In this document: positions 9,401-16,862 of the stretch, piece after piece
Position numbering within the stretch: the first letter of the stretch is position 1
How the letters are laid out: each line of letters begins with the position of its first letter
Assembly (NCBI RefSeq): GCF_039528175.1
Contig: NZ_BAAALH010000002.1
Location: 806,001 to 870,000, forward strand
Reading direction: 5' to 3'
Source of the DNA: Citricoccus alkalitolerans
Lineage (GTDB): Bacteria > Actinomycetota > Actinomycetes > Actinomycetales > Micrococcaceae
DNA length: 64,000 bases
Made by a program: the position numbers and the translations under genes
Notes under the pieces: model-generated
The model's input: only the letters and a program-made list of their open reading frames with translations
What the model was told of the DNA's origin: nothing
The model's database searches: none

Positions 9401-9845
9401 CCAGGACCACCTCGAAGAACCCCTGCTTGCGGGCCGCCAGGGCCTGCACGGTCAGTGCGCCGTCGGCGCCGACGTCGGCCCCCGGACCCGACCACTCCGT
9501 GAGCTCCGTGAGCGAGTCCGGGGCTTCCGGCACCCTCAGGCCGCGGGAGGCGAAGAAGGCCCGGACACCGTCCTCTCGGGGCCGGCCGTCCACGAACTGC
9601 AGATAGTCCGTGACCTGGTCGAAGGGGCGTAGCGCTCGCGGGTCCGCGGTCACCCTGGCCAGGTTGTGGGGCAGGGTCCCGACCGCCGCGATCGAGGCGT
9701 CGAAGAGCTCTTTCCACGCCCGGGCGTGCACGCCGGCCGTGTCCGTGACCACCCCGTCCATGTCGAAGATGACCGCCCGGAAGTGGCGGAGGGTGTGGCG
9801 GCGGGCGGAGCCCGTCAACTGGACGGGACGAGTCAGTGGATGCAT
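6426..9845 (-). CDS. Fused HAD beta-phosphoglucomutase / GH65 disaccharide phosphorylase
   Basis: About 1139 residues from ATG 9845. The N-terminal ~260 residues are a HAD hydrolase of the beta-phosphoglucomutase kind: FDMDGVVTDTAG with catalytic Asp28 and Asp30, and VLEDAASGVQAAH. The rest is a glycoside hydrolase family 65 protein: FWDEIFIYPML, the catalytic-acid motif GPDEYHDG with Glu810, and a C-terminal beta-sandwich. GH65 enzymes phosphorolyse trehalose, maltose, kojibiose or nigerose to beta-glucose 1-phosphate, which the HAD part would isomerise to glucose 6-phosphate. The fusion channels the intermediate in one chain. The exact disaccharide cannot be read from sequence. An upstream in-frame start (9977) is less likely. 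Confidence 0.9.
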   Translation of the reverse strand: MHPLTRPVQLTGSARRHTLRHFRAVIFDMDGVVTDTAGVHARAWKELFDASIAAVGTLPHNLARVTADPRALRPFDQVTDYLQFVDGRPREDGVRAFFASRGLRVPEAPDSLTELTEWSGPGADVGADGALTVQALAARKQGFFEVVLAREGVAVFPEALALLTQLRHDSVPTALVTSSRNSAAVLEAGHVDKLFDVVVDGNSALERGLPGKPDPATFRLAAQQLGVEPVDAIVLEDAASGVQAAHDGGFGLVVGVDRARDPDRLKNAGADVVVEDIATLHLEQRTTRPFDPNWVLAYDEFNPAEEGTREALCALANGYWGTRGSVPGTTAGPTHYTGTYVAGVFNRLTSTVQGRTVETEHMVNAPDWTFVLVTLDNGEELVPGNPNMVSYRQELDLRRGLLSRTMRFRDERGRTTRVSTRQFQSFAGHHLAAMELTVEAEDWSGTATVRSMVDGRVSNQNVADDRELASDHWDPVQAREIDGETVLLETVTNQSRVHVATAARTRFQSPADAPEPVRTPVELGPMVIGHDIEIELAEGVPVMFDKIAAVANTHDHAISSVWHNAAKRIERTSSFRQLLTYHEEMWGINWSRFAVKLDQAPEQHGHLLPPATRLDATEALVRKGANQRHQLALNLHTFHVLQTSFGSRRDLDAGLGARGLHGEGYRGHIFWDEIFIYPMLTLRRPELTRGLLMYRYRRLGEARANAQAEGYQGAMFPWQSGSDGREETPTELWNERSQQWMPDNSHHQRHVSLAVAYSVLRYVEATQDQTFVSDYGAEMLVEICRFFVSMTHDNPERGRYELHGVMGPDEYHDGYPDAPGSGVRNNAYTNVLLSWVLSETVRLVRWLDGLDDPLTEWLDVFEDELDRWTDISLKLRVPFQAGGIMSQFDGYEDLLEFDWDAYRAKYGNIGRLDLILQAENDTTNRYKLSKQADVLMLTYLFSSEELQGILDRMGYHFTSEDFAATVDYYLARTSHGSTLSRLVHGWVAARTDRSSSWELFQEALEADLSDTQGGTTREGIHLGAMAGTVDMIIRCYAGVETRADTLWLHPLLPVELPGLQFTIRFRRQPLSVRITQYCITLELLDGSARPIHLNVEGRDKTMHPGEKWTVPLLNRHPSLTASADPMACVSPDANRLGIL

Positions 9846-9998
9846 GAAGCCTTCTTGTTCCTCGGGCGGTTGCCTCGGCATGTCGCGGTCAGTCCCCAGC
9901 ATGGACCCGGCCACAGGTCTTGGGGTCAGCCTAACGAGGGGGACGCGCCGTGGATCAACCCGAGGCCACCCGGGCACGGCGATCGCAGGGGTGGGCGG

Positions 9999-11282
9999 TC
10001 AGCGCCGTTCGAGGAGCATCAGCACCTCGTAGTGCTCGGTCTGCGGGAACATGTCCAGCAGCCGCGCCCGCACCGGGCGGTATCCAGGCAGGTGCTCGAG
10101 GTCCCGCGCCAGTGTGGCCGCGTTGCAGCTCGAGTAGAGAACGTGCGGAATCCCGGAGGCCTGGATCCAGCCCGCCAGCTCGGATCCGATCCCGCGCCGA
10201 GGCGGATTGACCACGACGGCGTCCGGCAGCTCCGCGGGCATCTCACCGGCACCGGTGCCCACCGGCGGCACCTCCGTGGCCCGGTGGGGTACATGGTCCG
10301 GTGTCCGGCCCGTGGGGATCGCGGTGGCATCCCCGACGGCGAAACGGACGCGGTCCTGCACGCCGAGGTCCCGTGCCGTCACCTGGGCGGCGGCGACGGC
10401 GTCAGCGGACGTCTCGAGGCCCCACACCGTGCGCTCGGTGCCGGCCGGGAGCGGACCGGTCCGGCCATCGCCGTGCGAGCGGACCTCGGCGAGCTGGAAG
10501 CCGAAGCCGCCCACGCCGCAGTACAGGTCCCAGACGCTGGCGGCATCCGTGGTGTCCAGCCACTCGGAGGCGAGGGCGTAGAGCGTGGCCGCCAGGGCCG
10601 TATTGGTCTGGAAGAAGCCCTGCGGCCGCAGGTTCAGGGGGATGCCGTTGAGGAGCATCGGCAGCGTCGGCGCGCCGGCCAGGTGAATCTCCTCCGGGCC
10701 CTCGAGCAGGGCGCGGTGCTCCGGAAGCAGGTTCGCGGTGACGACCTCGGTGGCCGGCAGGGCCGCCAGCAGGGCGGGTACGGCCGCGCGGAGGGCCGGC
10801 AGCTGGTCCCGGGAGCGCAGCACGAACCGGATCATGAGCCGGCCCGAGGGGGAGAGGGTCAGGATGACGTGCTTGAGCTCACCGGTGCGCGAGCCGACGT
10901 CGTACGGGGTGAGCCCGGCAGCGGTGATGACCTCCGCCACCACGGGGAAGGCCGCCCCGAGCGGCGGCTCGTAGAGGCCGCAGTCGCGCAGGTCCACGCC
11001 GGTGCCGTCATGGTGCTTGGGGTGCTGGCGGGGATCGAGGATGCCCAGCCGGGGATGCTCCGCTGAGCCGGTGACGACCATCTTGGCCTTGTTGCGGAAG
11101 CCGGATTCACGCGAGGGGACGGGGTTCAGCCACAGCTCCGATCCATCCGGCTCCCGGGTGCCGGCCACCGGATCCAGGAGGCGGCGGACGCCGGCCTGTT
11201 TCCGGTTCAATTGCTCCGCGTACGGCACGCCCATCAGGGGGCAGGAACGGCACGTGCCGGCGTCGAAATGGGGGCATTGCAT
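9999..11282 (-). CDS. rlmC: 23S rRNA (uracil-5-)-methyltransferase, RlmC/RumA family
   Basis: A 427-residue SAM-dependent methyltransferase. The N-terminus carries Cys3, Cys11 and Cys14 and, further on, the Cys of DLRDCGLYEP, the four ligands expected for the 4Fe-4S cluster of RlmC/RlmD. The fold shows QGFFQTN, SAM-binding WDLYCGVGGFGF, NPPRRG, and YSSCNAATL with catalytic Cys386. There is no N-terminal TRAM domain, which favours RlmC (U747) over RlmD. GGAGA lies shortly before the ATG. An acidic linker region contains a G/T-rich low-complexity insertion before NPPRRG. Assignment to U747 is by family; TrmA-like or other uracil-5 specificity is possible. Confidence 0.85.
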   Translation of the reverse strand: MQCPHFDAGTCRSCPLMGVPYAEQLNRKQAGVRRLLDPVAGTREPDGSELWLNPVPSRESGFRNKAKMVVTGSAEHPRLGILDPRQHPKHHDGTGVDLRDCGLYEPPLGAAFPVVAEVITAAGLTPYDVGSRTGELKHVILTLSPSGRLMIRFVLRSRDQLPALRAAVPALLAALPATEVVTANLLPEHRALLEGPEEIHLAGAPTLPMLLNGIPLNLRPQGFFQTNTALAATLYALASEWLDTTDAASVWDLYCGVGGFGFQLAEVRSHGDGRTGPLPAGTERTVWGLETSADAVAAAQVTARDLGVQDRVRFAVGDATAIPTGRTPDHVPHRATEVPPVGTGAGEMPAELPDAVVVNPPRRGIGSELAGWIQASGIPHVLYSSCNAATLARDLEHLPGYRPVRARLLDMFPQTEHYEVLMLLERR

Positions 11283-11334
11283 GGTGTCTCCAGGTTAGTG
11301 GCTGAAAAAAGTTCTGCCGATCCACCATCCGGAC

Positions 11335-11361
11335 CCATCCGCCGGGCGGGTGGCTCCGAAT
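11335..11361 (+). promoter_or_regulatory. Putative ECF (SigK-like) promoter of the fasciclin gene
   Basis: CCATCC at 11335-11340 and CCGAAT at 11356-11361 resemble the -35/-10 elements I recall for mycobacterial SigK, although the 15-base spacer is shorter than usual. SigK controls fasciclin-type antigens in mycobacteria, and this site lies about 80 bases before a fasciclin gene. A related pair (CATCC/CGAA) occurs upstream of the next gene. No sigK is in the window. Confidence 0.4.
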
Positions 11362-11442
11362 ACTCCATGACAGCCCGCCCGGAAGACCGGGGGGAGGCAC
11401 CCGTGGGACAGCACGTTCCACACACTTCAAGGAGTAGTCATC

Positions 11443-12147
11443 ATGAAGACCACGATGCGCAACACCATGCTGGGACTGTTCGCTGTGACGGCCCTCGGAC
11501 TGACCGCCTGTGGCGGCGCCGCAGACGAGCCGGCCTCCTCCTCGGCGGCCGCCTCGTCCGAATCCTCCATGTCCTCCTCGCCCTCCATGGACGAGTCCAT
11601 GGAGTCCGGCTCTGGATCTGCCAGCGCCTCGGAGTCCATGATGGACCCGGCCGCCAACCTCGTCGGCCCGGGCTGCGCCGCGTATGCCGAGGAGGTCCCT
11701 GACGGTGCCGGCTCGGTGGAGGGCATGGCCATGGACCCCGTGGCCGTGGCCGCCTCGAACAACCCCATGCTGACGACCCTCACCTCGGCGGTGTCCGGCG
11801 AGCTGAACCCGGACGTCAACCTGGTGGACACCCTGAACGGTGACGAGTTCACCGTGTTCGCCCCGGTGGACGACGCGTTCGCCGCCATCCCCGAGGCAGA
11901 CCTGAACGCCGTGGTGGAGGATGCCGACATGCTCTCCACGGTGCTCACCTACCATGTGGTTCCCGGCCAGATCTCCCCGGACGAGATCGCCGGCACCCAC
12001 ACCACTGTGCAGGGCGATGACCTCGAGGTCGCCGGCAGCGGTGACGAGCTGACCGTCAACGACGCCAACGTCATCTGCGGTGGCGTCCAGACCGCCAACG
12101 CGACCGTCTACCTGGTCGATTCCGTGCTGATGCCGGCCATGGACTGA
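11443..12147 (+). CDS. Fasciclin (FAS1) domain lipoprotein, MPT70/MPT83-like
   Basis: 234 residues. A lipoprotein signal ends at LGLTACGG (lipobox Cys23), followed by a Ser/Glu-rich spacer (about residues 24-65) and one FAS1 domain (about 95-232) with ELNPDVNLVDTLN, TVFAPVDDAFAAIPE (FAS1 H1 motif), LTYHVVPGQ (H2 region) and VNDANVICGG...VYLVDSVLMP. AAGGAG precedes the ATG by about nine bases. FAS1 lipoproteins act in cell-surface adhesion or as substrates of membrane thiol/Mo systems. A strong hairpin terminator follows, and a sulfite-oxidase-like gene comes next, a neighbourhood also seen for SigK-type loci in actinobacteria. Confidence 0.88.
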   Translation: MKTTMRNTMLGLFAVTALGLTACGGAADEPASSSAAASSESSMSSSPSMDESMESGSGSASASESMMDPAANLVGPGCAAYAEEVPDGAGSVEGMAMDPVAVAASNNPMLTTLTSAVSGELNPDVNLVDTLNGDEFTVFAPVDDAFAAIPEADLNAVVEDADMLSTVLTYHVVPGQISPDEIAGTHTTVQGDDLEVAGSGDELTVNDANVICGGVQTANATVYLVDSVLMPAMD

Positions 12148-12180
12148 TCCTCCACTGGCTCGACCACCGACGGCGCGGAG

Positions 12181-12220
12181 GTGGCCGGTCCAGTACCGAA
12201 AGCGGTACAGGGCCGGCCAC
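12181..12220 (+). terminator. Hairpin terminator after the fasciclin gene
   Basis: GTGGCCGG (12181-12188) pairs with CCGGCCAC (12213-12220), and inside it GTACCG (12193-12198) pairs with CGGTAC (12203-12208) around an AAAG loop. It begins 34 bases after the stop. TTCCT follows rather than a U-tract. Confidence 0.7.
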
Positions 12221-12226
12221 TTCCTG

Positions 12227-12250
12227 CATCCGCCACCTTTGACCTTCGAA
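12227..12250 (+). promoter_or_regulatory. Putative ECF promoter of the molybdopterin oxidoreductase gene
   Basis: CATCC at 12227-12231 and CGAA at 12247-12250 repeat the layout found upstream of the fasciclin gene (there CATCC-16-CGAA, here CATCC-15-CGAA), with GCC following CATCC in both. The match is short, so this is suggestive only. Confidence 0.3.
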
Positions 12251-12326
12251 ACTGTCAATATCCGCCACCGGGTGCATCCGCCGCCCGAGGCCGGCGCCGT
12301 CTGGCGCCACCGACGAGAGAAGAACG

Positions 12327-13925
12327 ATGGCCATGACGAGGCACGCTGAACCAGGCTCCGCCCGCGGCTGGCCCTTCGCCGCCTCCGGCGCGCTTGCCGC
12401 CGCCCTTCTGCTGGGCATCGCCGAGATCGCCTCGGCGCTGTTCTCCCCGGTGTCCTCACCCCTGGTGGCTGTGGGGGCGGCCTTCATCGACATCACCCCC
12501 GCCTGGCTGAAGGACTTCGCGATCGACGTCTTCGGCACCGCGGACAAGTTGGTGCTGATGGTGTCCATGGGCGTGGTGGCCCTGGCCCTGGCCGCGGTTC
12601 TGGGTCTTATCGCCCGGCGCCGGCTGGCCCTCGCCTCGGTGCTCTGTGCGGCCATCGCCGTACTCCCGGGCGCCGCCGTCCTGAGCCGGCCGGCCACCGG
12701 GTTGCTTGACCTGCTGCCCACCGTTCTCGGTGGTGTGTGTGGCATTGCGGCGCTGAACTGGCTCGTGCGGCTGGCGCACCGACGCACCGTCCTGGCCGGC
12801 GCCGGACCCAGCCCGAGGATCGTTGAGGGGGGCGCGGCACCTGACGCCGGGCCGGAAGCGGCGCGGCGGACCTTCCTGATCGGCGCCGGCCTGACGGCGG
12901 TGGTGGCCGTGGCGGCCCTGGTCGGTGGCCGCGCCCTCTCCGCCGTCAGCACGGCCGCGGTGGCCACCCGTGACGCCTTACGCCTGCCCGGAGCGCGCCG
13001 TACGGCCGCCCAGCTGCCCCAAGGGGTGGGTTCACCGGCCCCCGGGATGCCACCGTTCGTCACCCCGAACGGCGACTTCTACCGCATCGACACGGCCTTG
13101 GCCGTGCCCCGGATCGACCCTTCCACCTGGGAGCTGCGGGTCCATGGCTTGGTCGAGGAGGAGTTCACCCTGAGCTTCACCGAATTGCTGGAGCTGGACC
13201 TCCAGGAGAGCTGGGTCACCCTGACGTGCGTGTCCAATCCCGTGGGCGGAGACCTGGCCGGCAACGCCAAGTGGCTGGGGTACCCGCTCCAGGACCTGTT
13301 GGCCCGGGCGCGGCCGCAGGAGGGTGCGGACATGGTGCTCTCCACCTCGGCCGATGGCTTCAGTGCCTCGACCCCCCTGGAGGTCCTGACCGACGGCCGG
13401 GACGCTTTGCTCGCGGTCGGCATGAACGGGGAGCCTCTCCCGCTGGAGCATGGTTTCCCGGTGCGGATGGTGGTGCCGGGACTCTACGGCTACGTCTCAG
13501 CCACCAAATGGGTGGTCGACCTGGAGGTCACCCGATTCGAGGACAAGACCGCCTACTGGACGGACCGCGGTTGGTCGGAACGAGGGCCCATCAAGCTGGC
13601 CTCGAGGATCGATGTCCCGCGGGGCTTCGAGGCGGTGCCCGCCGGCGGCATGGTCCTGGGCGGCACTGCCTGGTCCCAGACCATCGGCATCGACCGGGTC
13701 CAGGTGCAGGTGGATGACGGGGCCTGGCAGGACGCCACCTTGGCGGCCGAGGCCACCGTGGACACCTGGCGGCAGTGGTCCTTGGACTGGGAGGGCGAGC
13801 CCGGCAACCACAAGGCCCGGGTCCGCGCCGTGAACCGCGACGGCGAGGTGCAGACCTCGGACCGCGCGGACACCGTGCCGGACGGCGCGAGTGGCTGGCA
13901 TGAGGTCCAGTTCAGCGTCGAGTAG
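12327..13925 (+). CDS. Membrane-anchored molybdopterin-dependent oxidoreductase (sulfite oxidase family)
   Basis: 532 residues. The N-terminal ~175 residues hold four to five membrane helices plus a further helix after RRTFLIGAG. The Mo-cofactor domain (about 235-415) contains VTLTCVSNPVGG, where Cys301 is the expected molybdenum ligand, then HGFPVRMVVPGLYGY and ATKWVVDLEV. A C-terminal Ig-like Mo-co dimerisation domain starts near IDVPRGFEAV. The catalytic domain probably faces outside. Family members oxidise sulfite or reduce oxidised methionine or sulfoxides; the substrate here is unknown. GAGAGAAG precedes the ATG. Sits behind the fasciclin gene and its terminator, perhaps as part of the same ECF regulon. 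Confidence 0.85.
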   Translation: MAMTRHAEPGSARGWPFAASGALAAALLLGIAEIASALFSPVSSPLVAVGAAFIDITPAWLKDFAIDVFGTADKLVLMVSMGVVALALAAVLGLIARRRLALASVLCAAIAVLPGAAVLSRPATGLLDLLPTVLGGVCGIAALNWLVRLAHRRTVLAGAGPSPRIVEGGAAPDAGPEAARRTFLIGAGLTAVVAVAALVGGRALSAVSTAAVATRDALRLPGARRTAAQLPQGVGSPAPGMPPFVTPNGDFYRIDTALAVPRIDPSTWELRVHGLVEEEFTLSFTELLELDLQESWVTLTCVSNPVGGDLAGNAKWLGYPLQDLLARARPQEGADMVLSTSADGFSASTPLEVLTDGRDALLAVGMNGEPLPLEHGFPVRMVVPGLYGYVSATKWVVDLEVTRFEDKTAYWTDRGWSERGPIKLASRIDVPRGFEAVPAGGMVLGGTAWSQTIGIDRVQVQVDDGAWQDATLAAEATVDTWRQWSLDWEGEPGNHKARVRAVNRDGEVQTSDRADTVPDGASGWHEVQFSVE

Positions 13926-13929
13926 CCGA

Positions 13930-13956
13930 CCGCCCGGGGTGCAGTCCAGCGGGCGG
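13930..13956. terminator. Bidirectional hairpin terminator between converging genes
   Basis: CCGCCCG (13930-13936) and CGGGCGG (13950-13956) form a 7-bp stem with a 13-base loop in the 69-base gap between the oxidoreductase and the leftward HEAT-repeat gene. Confidence 0.5.
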
Positions 13957-13994
13957 CCCGGCCGTGAGCGCGGATGCCGGCTCAGTTCTGCGGC

Positions 13995-14594
13995 TCAGTA
14001 CTCCGGTTCGGCGCGCAGATCCGGCCGGGCGAAACGCTCGGCCAGGCGGTCCAGGGCCTCTTCGGCAGCTGAGGCCAGCACCGAATCGGGGTCCATGAGC
14101 AGGCTCTGCAGGGCGGAGGCGGTCGACTCCCCGCCAACCTCACCGAGGGCCTGTGCCGCGGCGCTGCGCACCCGAGGATCCGGGTCGGACAGCAATGACT
14201 CGACGGTCCGGGCCGTGGGTATCAGGCCCTCCACTCCATGGGCCGCGACGACCCGGCAGCAGGTCCGGCGCACCGCCGCGCTCTCGTCCGCCAGGCCAGC
14301 CAGCACGGCATCGGCGGCCCGCGGGTGCCAGTGGTACACCAGCACGCGGGCGCCCAGCATCCGGGGCAGATGCGGGTCCAGGGCCAGCTCCGGGTCCAGG
14401 CTGCCGGCCTCGCCGCGGATCAGCGCGATGTCCGGATCCCCGGCATCCCCCGGACGAGCACGGCCGCTGAGCAATCGCACGGCCCAGTCGGCGAGCTGGC
14501 GGCCACCCACCTGCTCGACGGCGGCCGTCACCATCGCGGCCTCCTCGCCCTCGGCGGGGCCCGGAAGGTTCACATCCCAGTAGTGGTCGGCCAT
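13995..14594 (-). CDS. HEAT-repeat domain protein
   Basis: 199 residues, from an ATG at 14594 that shares one base with the upstream stop (TGATG), so it is coupled to the thioesterase gene. The C-terminal half consists of HEAT/PBS-lyase-like helical repeats: ADAVLAGLADESAAVRRTCC, then LLSDPDPRVRSAAAQALGEV, then LLMDPDSVLASAAEEALDRL. The N-terminal half (MADHYWDVNLPGP...) is not recognised. HEAT repeats are protein-protein scaffolds; no enzymatic role is indicated. GAGAGGGG lies about 12 bases upstream of the start, a weak site consistent with re-initiation. Confidence 0.75.
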   Translation of the reverse strand: MADHYWDVNLPGPAEGEEAAMVTAAVEQVGGRQLADWAVRLLSGRARPGDAGDPDIALIRGEAGSLDPELALDPHLPRMLGARVLVYHWHPRAADAVLAGLADESAAVRRTCCRVVAAHGVEGLIPTARTVESLLSDPDPRVRSAAAQALGEVGGESTASALQSLLMDPDSVLASAAEEALDRLAERFARPDLRAEPEY

Positions 14595-15700
14595 CAGTGC
14601 TGTTCCCCTCTCGACATCTCGGCTGTCTCGACTCGTGTTTGAATGCTGGGTTCCGTGCCCCCTGAGGCCCGTGCGCGGCCGGCGTCGTCCCTCTGTTCTT
14701 CCAGCAGGTGGTTGGGCAGCCGGTTCCCCGGTGCCCGGCCGCGGATCTCCAGCAAGGTGCGGGCGTGCTGCCACAGCCTCCGGTCCTCGTCATTGACCGG
14801 CATCCATGCGGGGACGGGCACGGACGTCCCGGAGCTGTCCCGGGCCACCATGACCGTGATGCAATTCGTGGTCTGGGCCAGCTCTCCGCCCTTCGGATCC
14901 CCGGAACGGACCTCGACGGCGATGTGCATGCCCTTGGTCCCCGTGTAGATCAGGCGGGCCTCCACCTCCACGAGATCCCCGATGTGCAGGGGGCGTAGGA
15001 AGCGGATGCCACCGGAGAACACCGCCACGGTGTCCCGGCCGCAGTAACGGGAGGAGCAGAGGTAGGCCGCGGAGTCGATCCACTCCATGACGATCCCGCC
15101 GTGGACCTTGCCACCCCAGTTCACGTCCGTGGGTTCGGCCAGGAAACGCAAAACCACCTTCTCGGCGGTGCCGGCCTCGGTGTACTGCTGCCCGCGGAGC
15201 TCGGCCGAGATCTCGTCCCGGACCGAGACGCGGGACATGGCGTAGTCGCGGGCCAGCTGCTGCTCCAGGGTGCGGGGGACGAACTCCGGCACGGGCGTGG
15301 AGTGGCCCTCCGCATCCACGGCCACGAAGATGACCAGGCAGCGGGCACGTTCGTCGAGGCGGCCCGTCCTGGGATCCCCGGAACGCACCATGGTGTTGAT
15401 GTGCATGGAGGACCGGCCCGTGTAGAGGACCGTGGCCGTGATCTCCACCATCTCGCCGACCTCGACGGGGTATTCGAAGTGGACATTGCCCACGTAGGCG
15501 GTCACGCAATAGCTCTCGCTCCAGCCAGTGGCGGCGGCGAAGGCGGCCTTGTCCACCCACTCCAGCACCCGGCCGGCATCCACCGTCCCCGCCTTGCCGC
15601 GGTCGGTGGGGGCCGCGAGGAAGCGCAGCGTGATCTCGTGCCGGCGGTCCGCCGGTGGCGTCGGCGGTGAGGGGGCAGCCGGCGCTGGGTGAATCTCCAT
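14594..15700 (-). CDS. Acyl-CoA thioesterase, double hotdog domain
   Basis: About 368 residues with two tandem hotdog domains, each with the same signature: RFLAAPTDRGKAGTVDAG followed by VLEWVDKAAF and YVGNVHF (first copy), then RFLAEPTDVNWGGKVHGG, VMEWIDSAAY and FSGGIRF (second copy). This arrangement is that of YciA/ACOT7-like acyl-CoA thioesterases, which hydrolyse fatty acyl-CoAs in the cytoplasm. ATG 15700 has no clear ribosome site but lies six bases after CACAAT on this strand, suggesting leaderless expression. A paralogue with the same architecture starts 117 bases away on the other strand. Confidence 0.82.
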   Translation of the reverse strand: MEIHPAPAAPSPPTPPADRRHEITLRFLAAPTDRGKAGTVDAGRVLEWVDKAAFAAATGWSESYCVTAYVGNVHFEYPVEVGEMVEITATVLYTGRSSMHINTMVRSGDPRTGRLDERARCLVIFVAVDAEGHSTPVPEFVPRTLEQQLARDYAMSRVSVRDEISAELRGQQYTEAGTAEKVVLRFLAEPTDVNWGGKVHGGIVMEWIDSAAYLCSSRYCGRDTVAVFSGGIRFLRPLHIGDLVEVEARLIYTGTKGMHIAVEVRSGDPKGGELAQTTNCITVMVARDSSGTSVPVPAWMPVNDEDRRLWQHARTLLEIRGRAPGNRLPNHLLEEQRDDAGRARASGGTEPSIQTRVETAEMSRGEQH

Positions 15701-15816
15701 CCCACCATTGTGACCTGCGGCCCGGGGCTGGGCGTTGGCTGTGGACTTGCCGGAAGTTTCCACTGGGCGAGAATCCAGTGAACGTGGCGTCCGTCACGGG
15801 TGCTAGTTTCGGTGGT
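15701..15816. promoter_or_regulatory. Divergent leaderless promoters of two thioesterase genes
   Basis: Leftward: -10-like CACAAT (reverse complement of 15707-15712) six bases before ATG 15700. Rightward: TAGTTT at 15804-15809, seven bases before ATG 15817. Neither start has a proper Shine-Dalgarno sequence. The -35 elements are not obvious. Confidence 0.45.
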
Positions 15817-16767
15817 ATGCCCACCCACAGTTCTGTCGCCCTGCAGTTCAGGGCCGAATCCTATGACCACCCTGATGGCTCCGTGGATGCTGGCACGGTC
15901 ATGACCTGGATTGACAAGACTGCTTACGCCTCTGCCGCCTCCTGGTCCGGGACCAACGTGGTCTCCTCCTATGTGGGCAACATGCACTTCGGCAACCCGG
16001 TGCCGGTGGAGACCCGCGTGGTGGTGCAGTCCCGGGTGGTGCACACCGGCCGGACCTCGGTGCACGTGCAGACTCGCGTGGTGCTGCCGGAGATCAAGGG
16101 GGCCGACGGCAAGTCCACGGTGTGCACCGAATGCGTCATGGTCTACGTGGCGGTGGATGCGCAGGGCAACTCCATTCCCGTCCGCCCCTGGGAGCCGGAC
16201 ACCCCGGAGGAGCTGGAGCGGGAGCGCCTGGCCAAGCTGCGCGGCACGGTTCGCCGTGAGGTGGAGGAGGCCATGATCGAGGCCCCACCGCCCGCCGGTG
16301 AGCTGACCAGCGAATCCGTGATCATGAGGTTCCTGGCCCACACCCGTGAGGTGTACCCCGGCGAGAAGGTCCAGGGCGGCACCGTCATGCGGTGGATCGA
16401 CGAGGCGGCCAACGTCTGCGCCTCCCGGTGGTCGGGGGTGCCCGTGGTCGCGGTCTTCGCCGGCGGCGTGCGCTTCTACCAGCCCGTGCGCGTGGGCGAC
16501 CTCGTGGAACTGGAAGCCCGGCTCGTGCACACCGGCCCGCGGTCCATGCACCTGTCCGTCCGCGCCCGCGCCGGTGACCGGCGTGAACGCGAACCGATGC
16601 TGATCGCCCACGGGCTGACGGTGATGGTGTCCGCCGGAGCGGACGGCAAGGCACTGCCCGTCAAGCAGTGGACCGCCGTGAGCGAGCAGGACCAGGTCCT
16701 GGAGCGGCGCGCCCTCGAGCTCGTAGGCCTGCGGAACAAGGCCGCTCACGAATGGGCCGGTGGCTGA
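15817..16767 (+). CDS. Acyl-CoA thioesterase, double hotdog domain (paralogue)
   Basis: 316 residues with two hotdog domains: LQFRAESYDHPDGSVDAG, VMTWIDKTAY and YVGNMHFGNPV in the first; RFLAHTREVYPGEKVQGG, VMRWIDEAANVCASRW and FAGGVRFYQPVRVGD in the second. It shares its layout and many motif positions with the divergent neighbour (14594-15700), consistent with an old duplication. ATG 15817 is chosen because the hotdog fold begins directly after it and a -10-like TAGTTT lies seven bases upstream; longer in-frame starts run back into the divergent gene. Predicted cytoplasmic acyl-CoA hydrolase; chain-length preference cannot be read. Confidence 0.82.
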   Translation: MPTHSSVALQFRAESYDHPDGSVDAGTVMTWIDKTAYASAASWSGTNVVSSYVGNMHFGNPVPVETRVVVQSRVVHTGRTSVHVQTRVVLPEIKGADGKSTVCTECVMVYVAVDAQGNSIPVRPWEPDTPEELERERLAKLRGTVRREVEEAMIEAPPPAGELTSESVIMRFLAHTREVYPGEKVQGGTVMRWIDEAANVCASRWSGVPVVAVFAGGVRFYQPVRVGDLVELEARLVHTGPRSMHLSVRARAGDRREREPMLIAHGLTVMVSAGADGKALPVKQWTAVSEQDQVLERRALELVGLRNKAAHEWAGG

Positions 16768-16791
16768 CAGGGAGTCCTGCCCCTCGGTCGA

Positions 16792-16846
16792 GGGCCGTGC
16801 GGAGACGGCCGGCCCTTCACAGGTGAAGCGCCACTCGCGGGTGGCG
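16792..16846. terminator. Two hairpins between converging genes
   Basis: GGCCGT/ACGGCC (16793-16798 with 16805-16810) and CGCCAC/GTGGCG (16829-16834 with 16841-16846) form two 6-bp stems in the gap between the thioesterase and the leftward SRPBCC gene. Likely terminate transcription from both sides. Confidence 0.5.
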
Positions 16847-16862
16847 ATTCAGGCGACGGGGA

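Noticed and set aside
7725..9632. Long open frame on the plus strand (635 codons) opposite the HAD-GH65 gene
   Set aside because: The minus-strand gene has clear HAD and GH65 motifs across the whole span; high GC leaves long antisense frames open. The plus-strand translation is His/Gly/Val-rich with no motifs.
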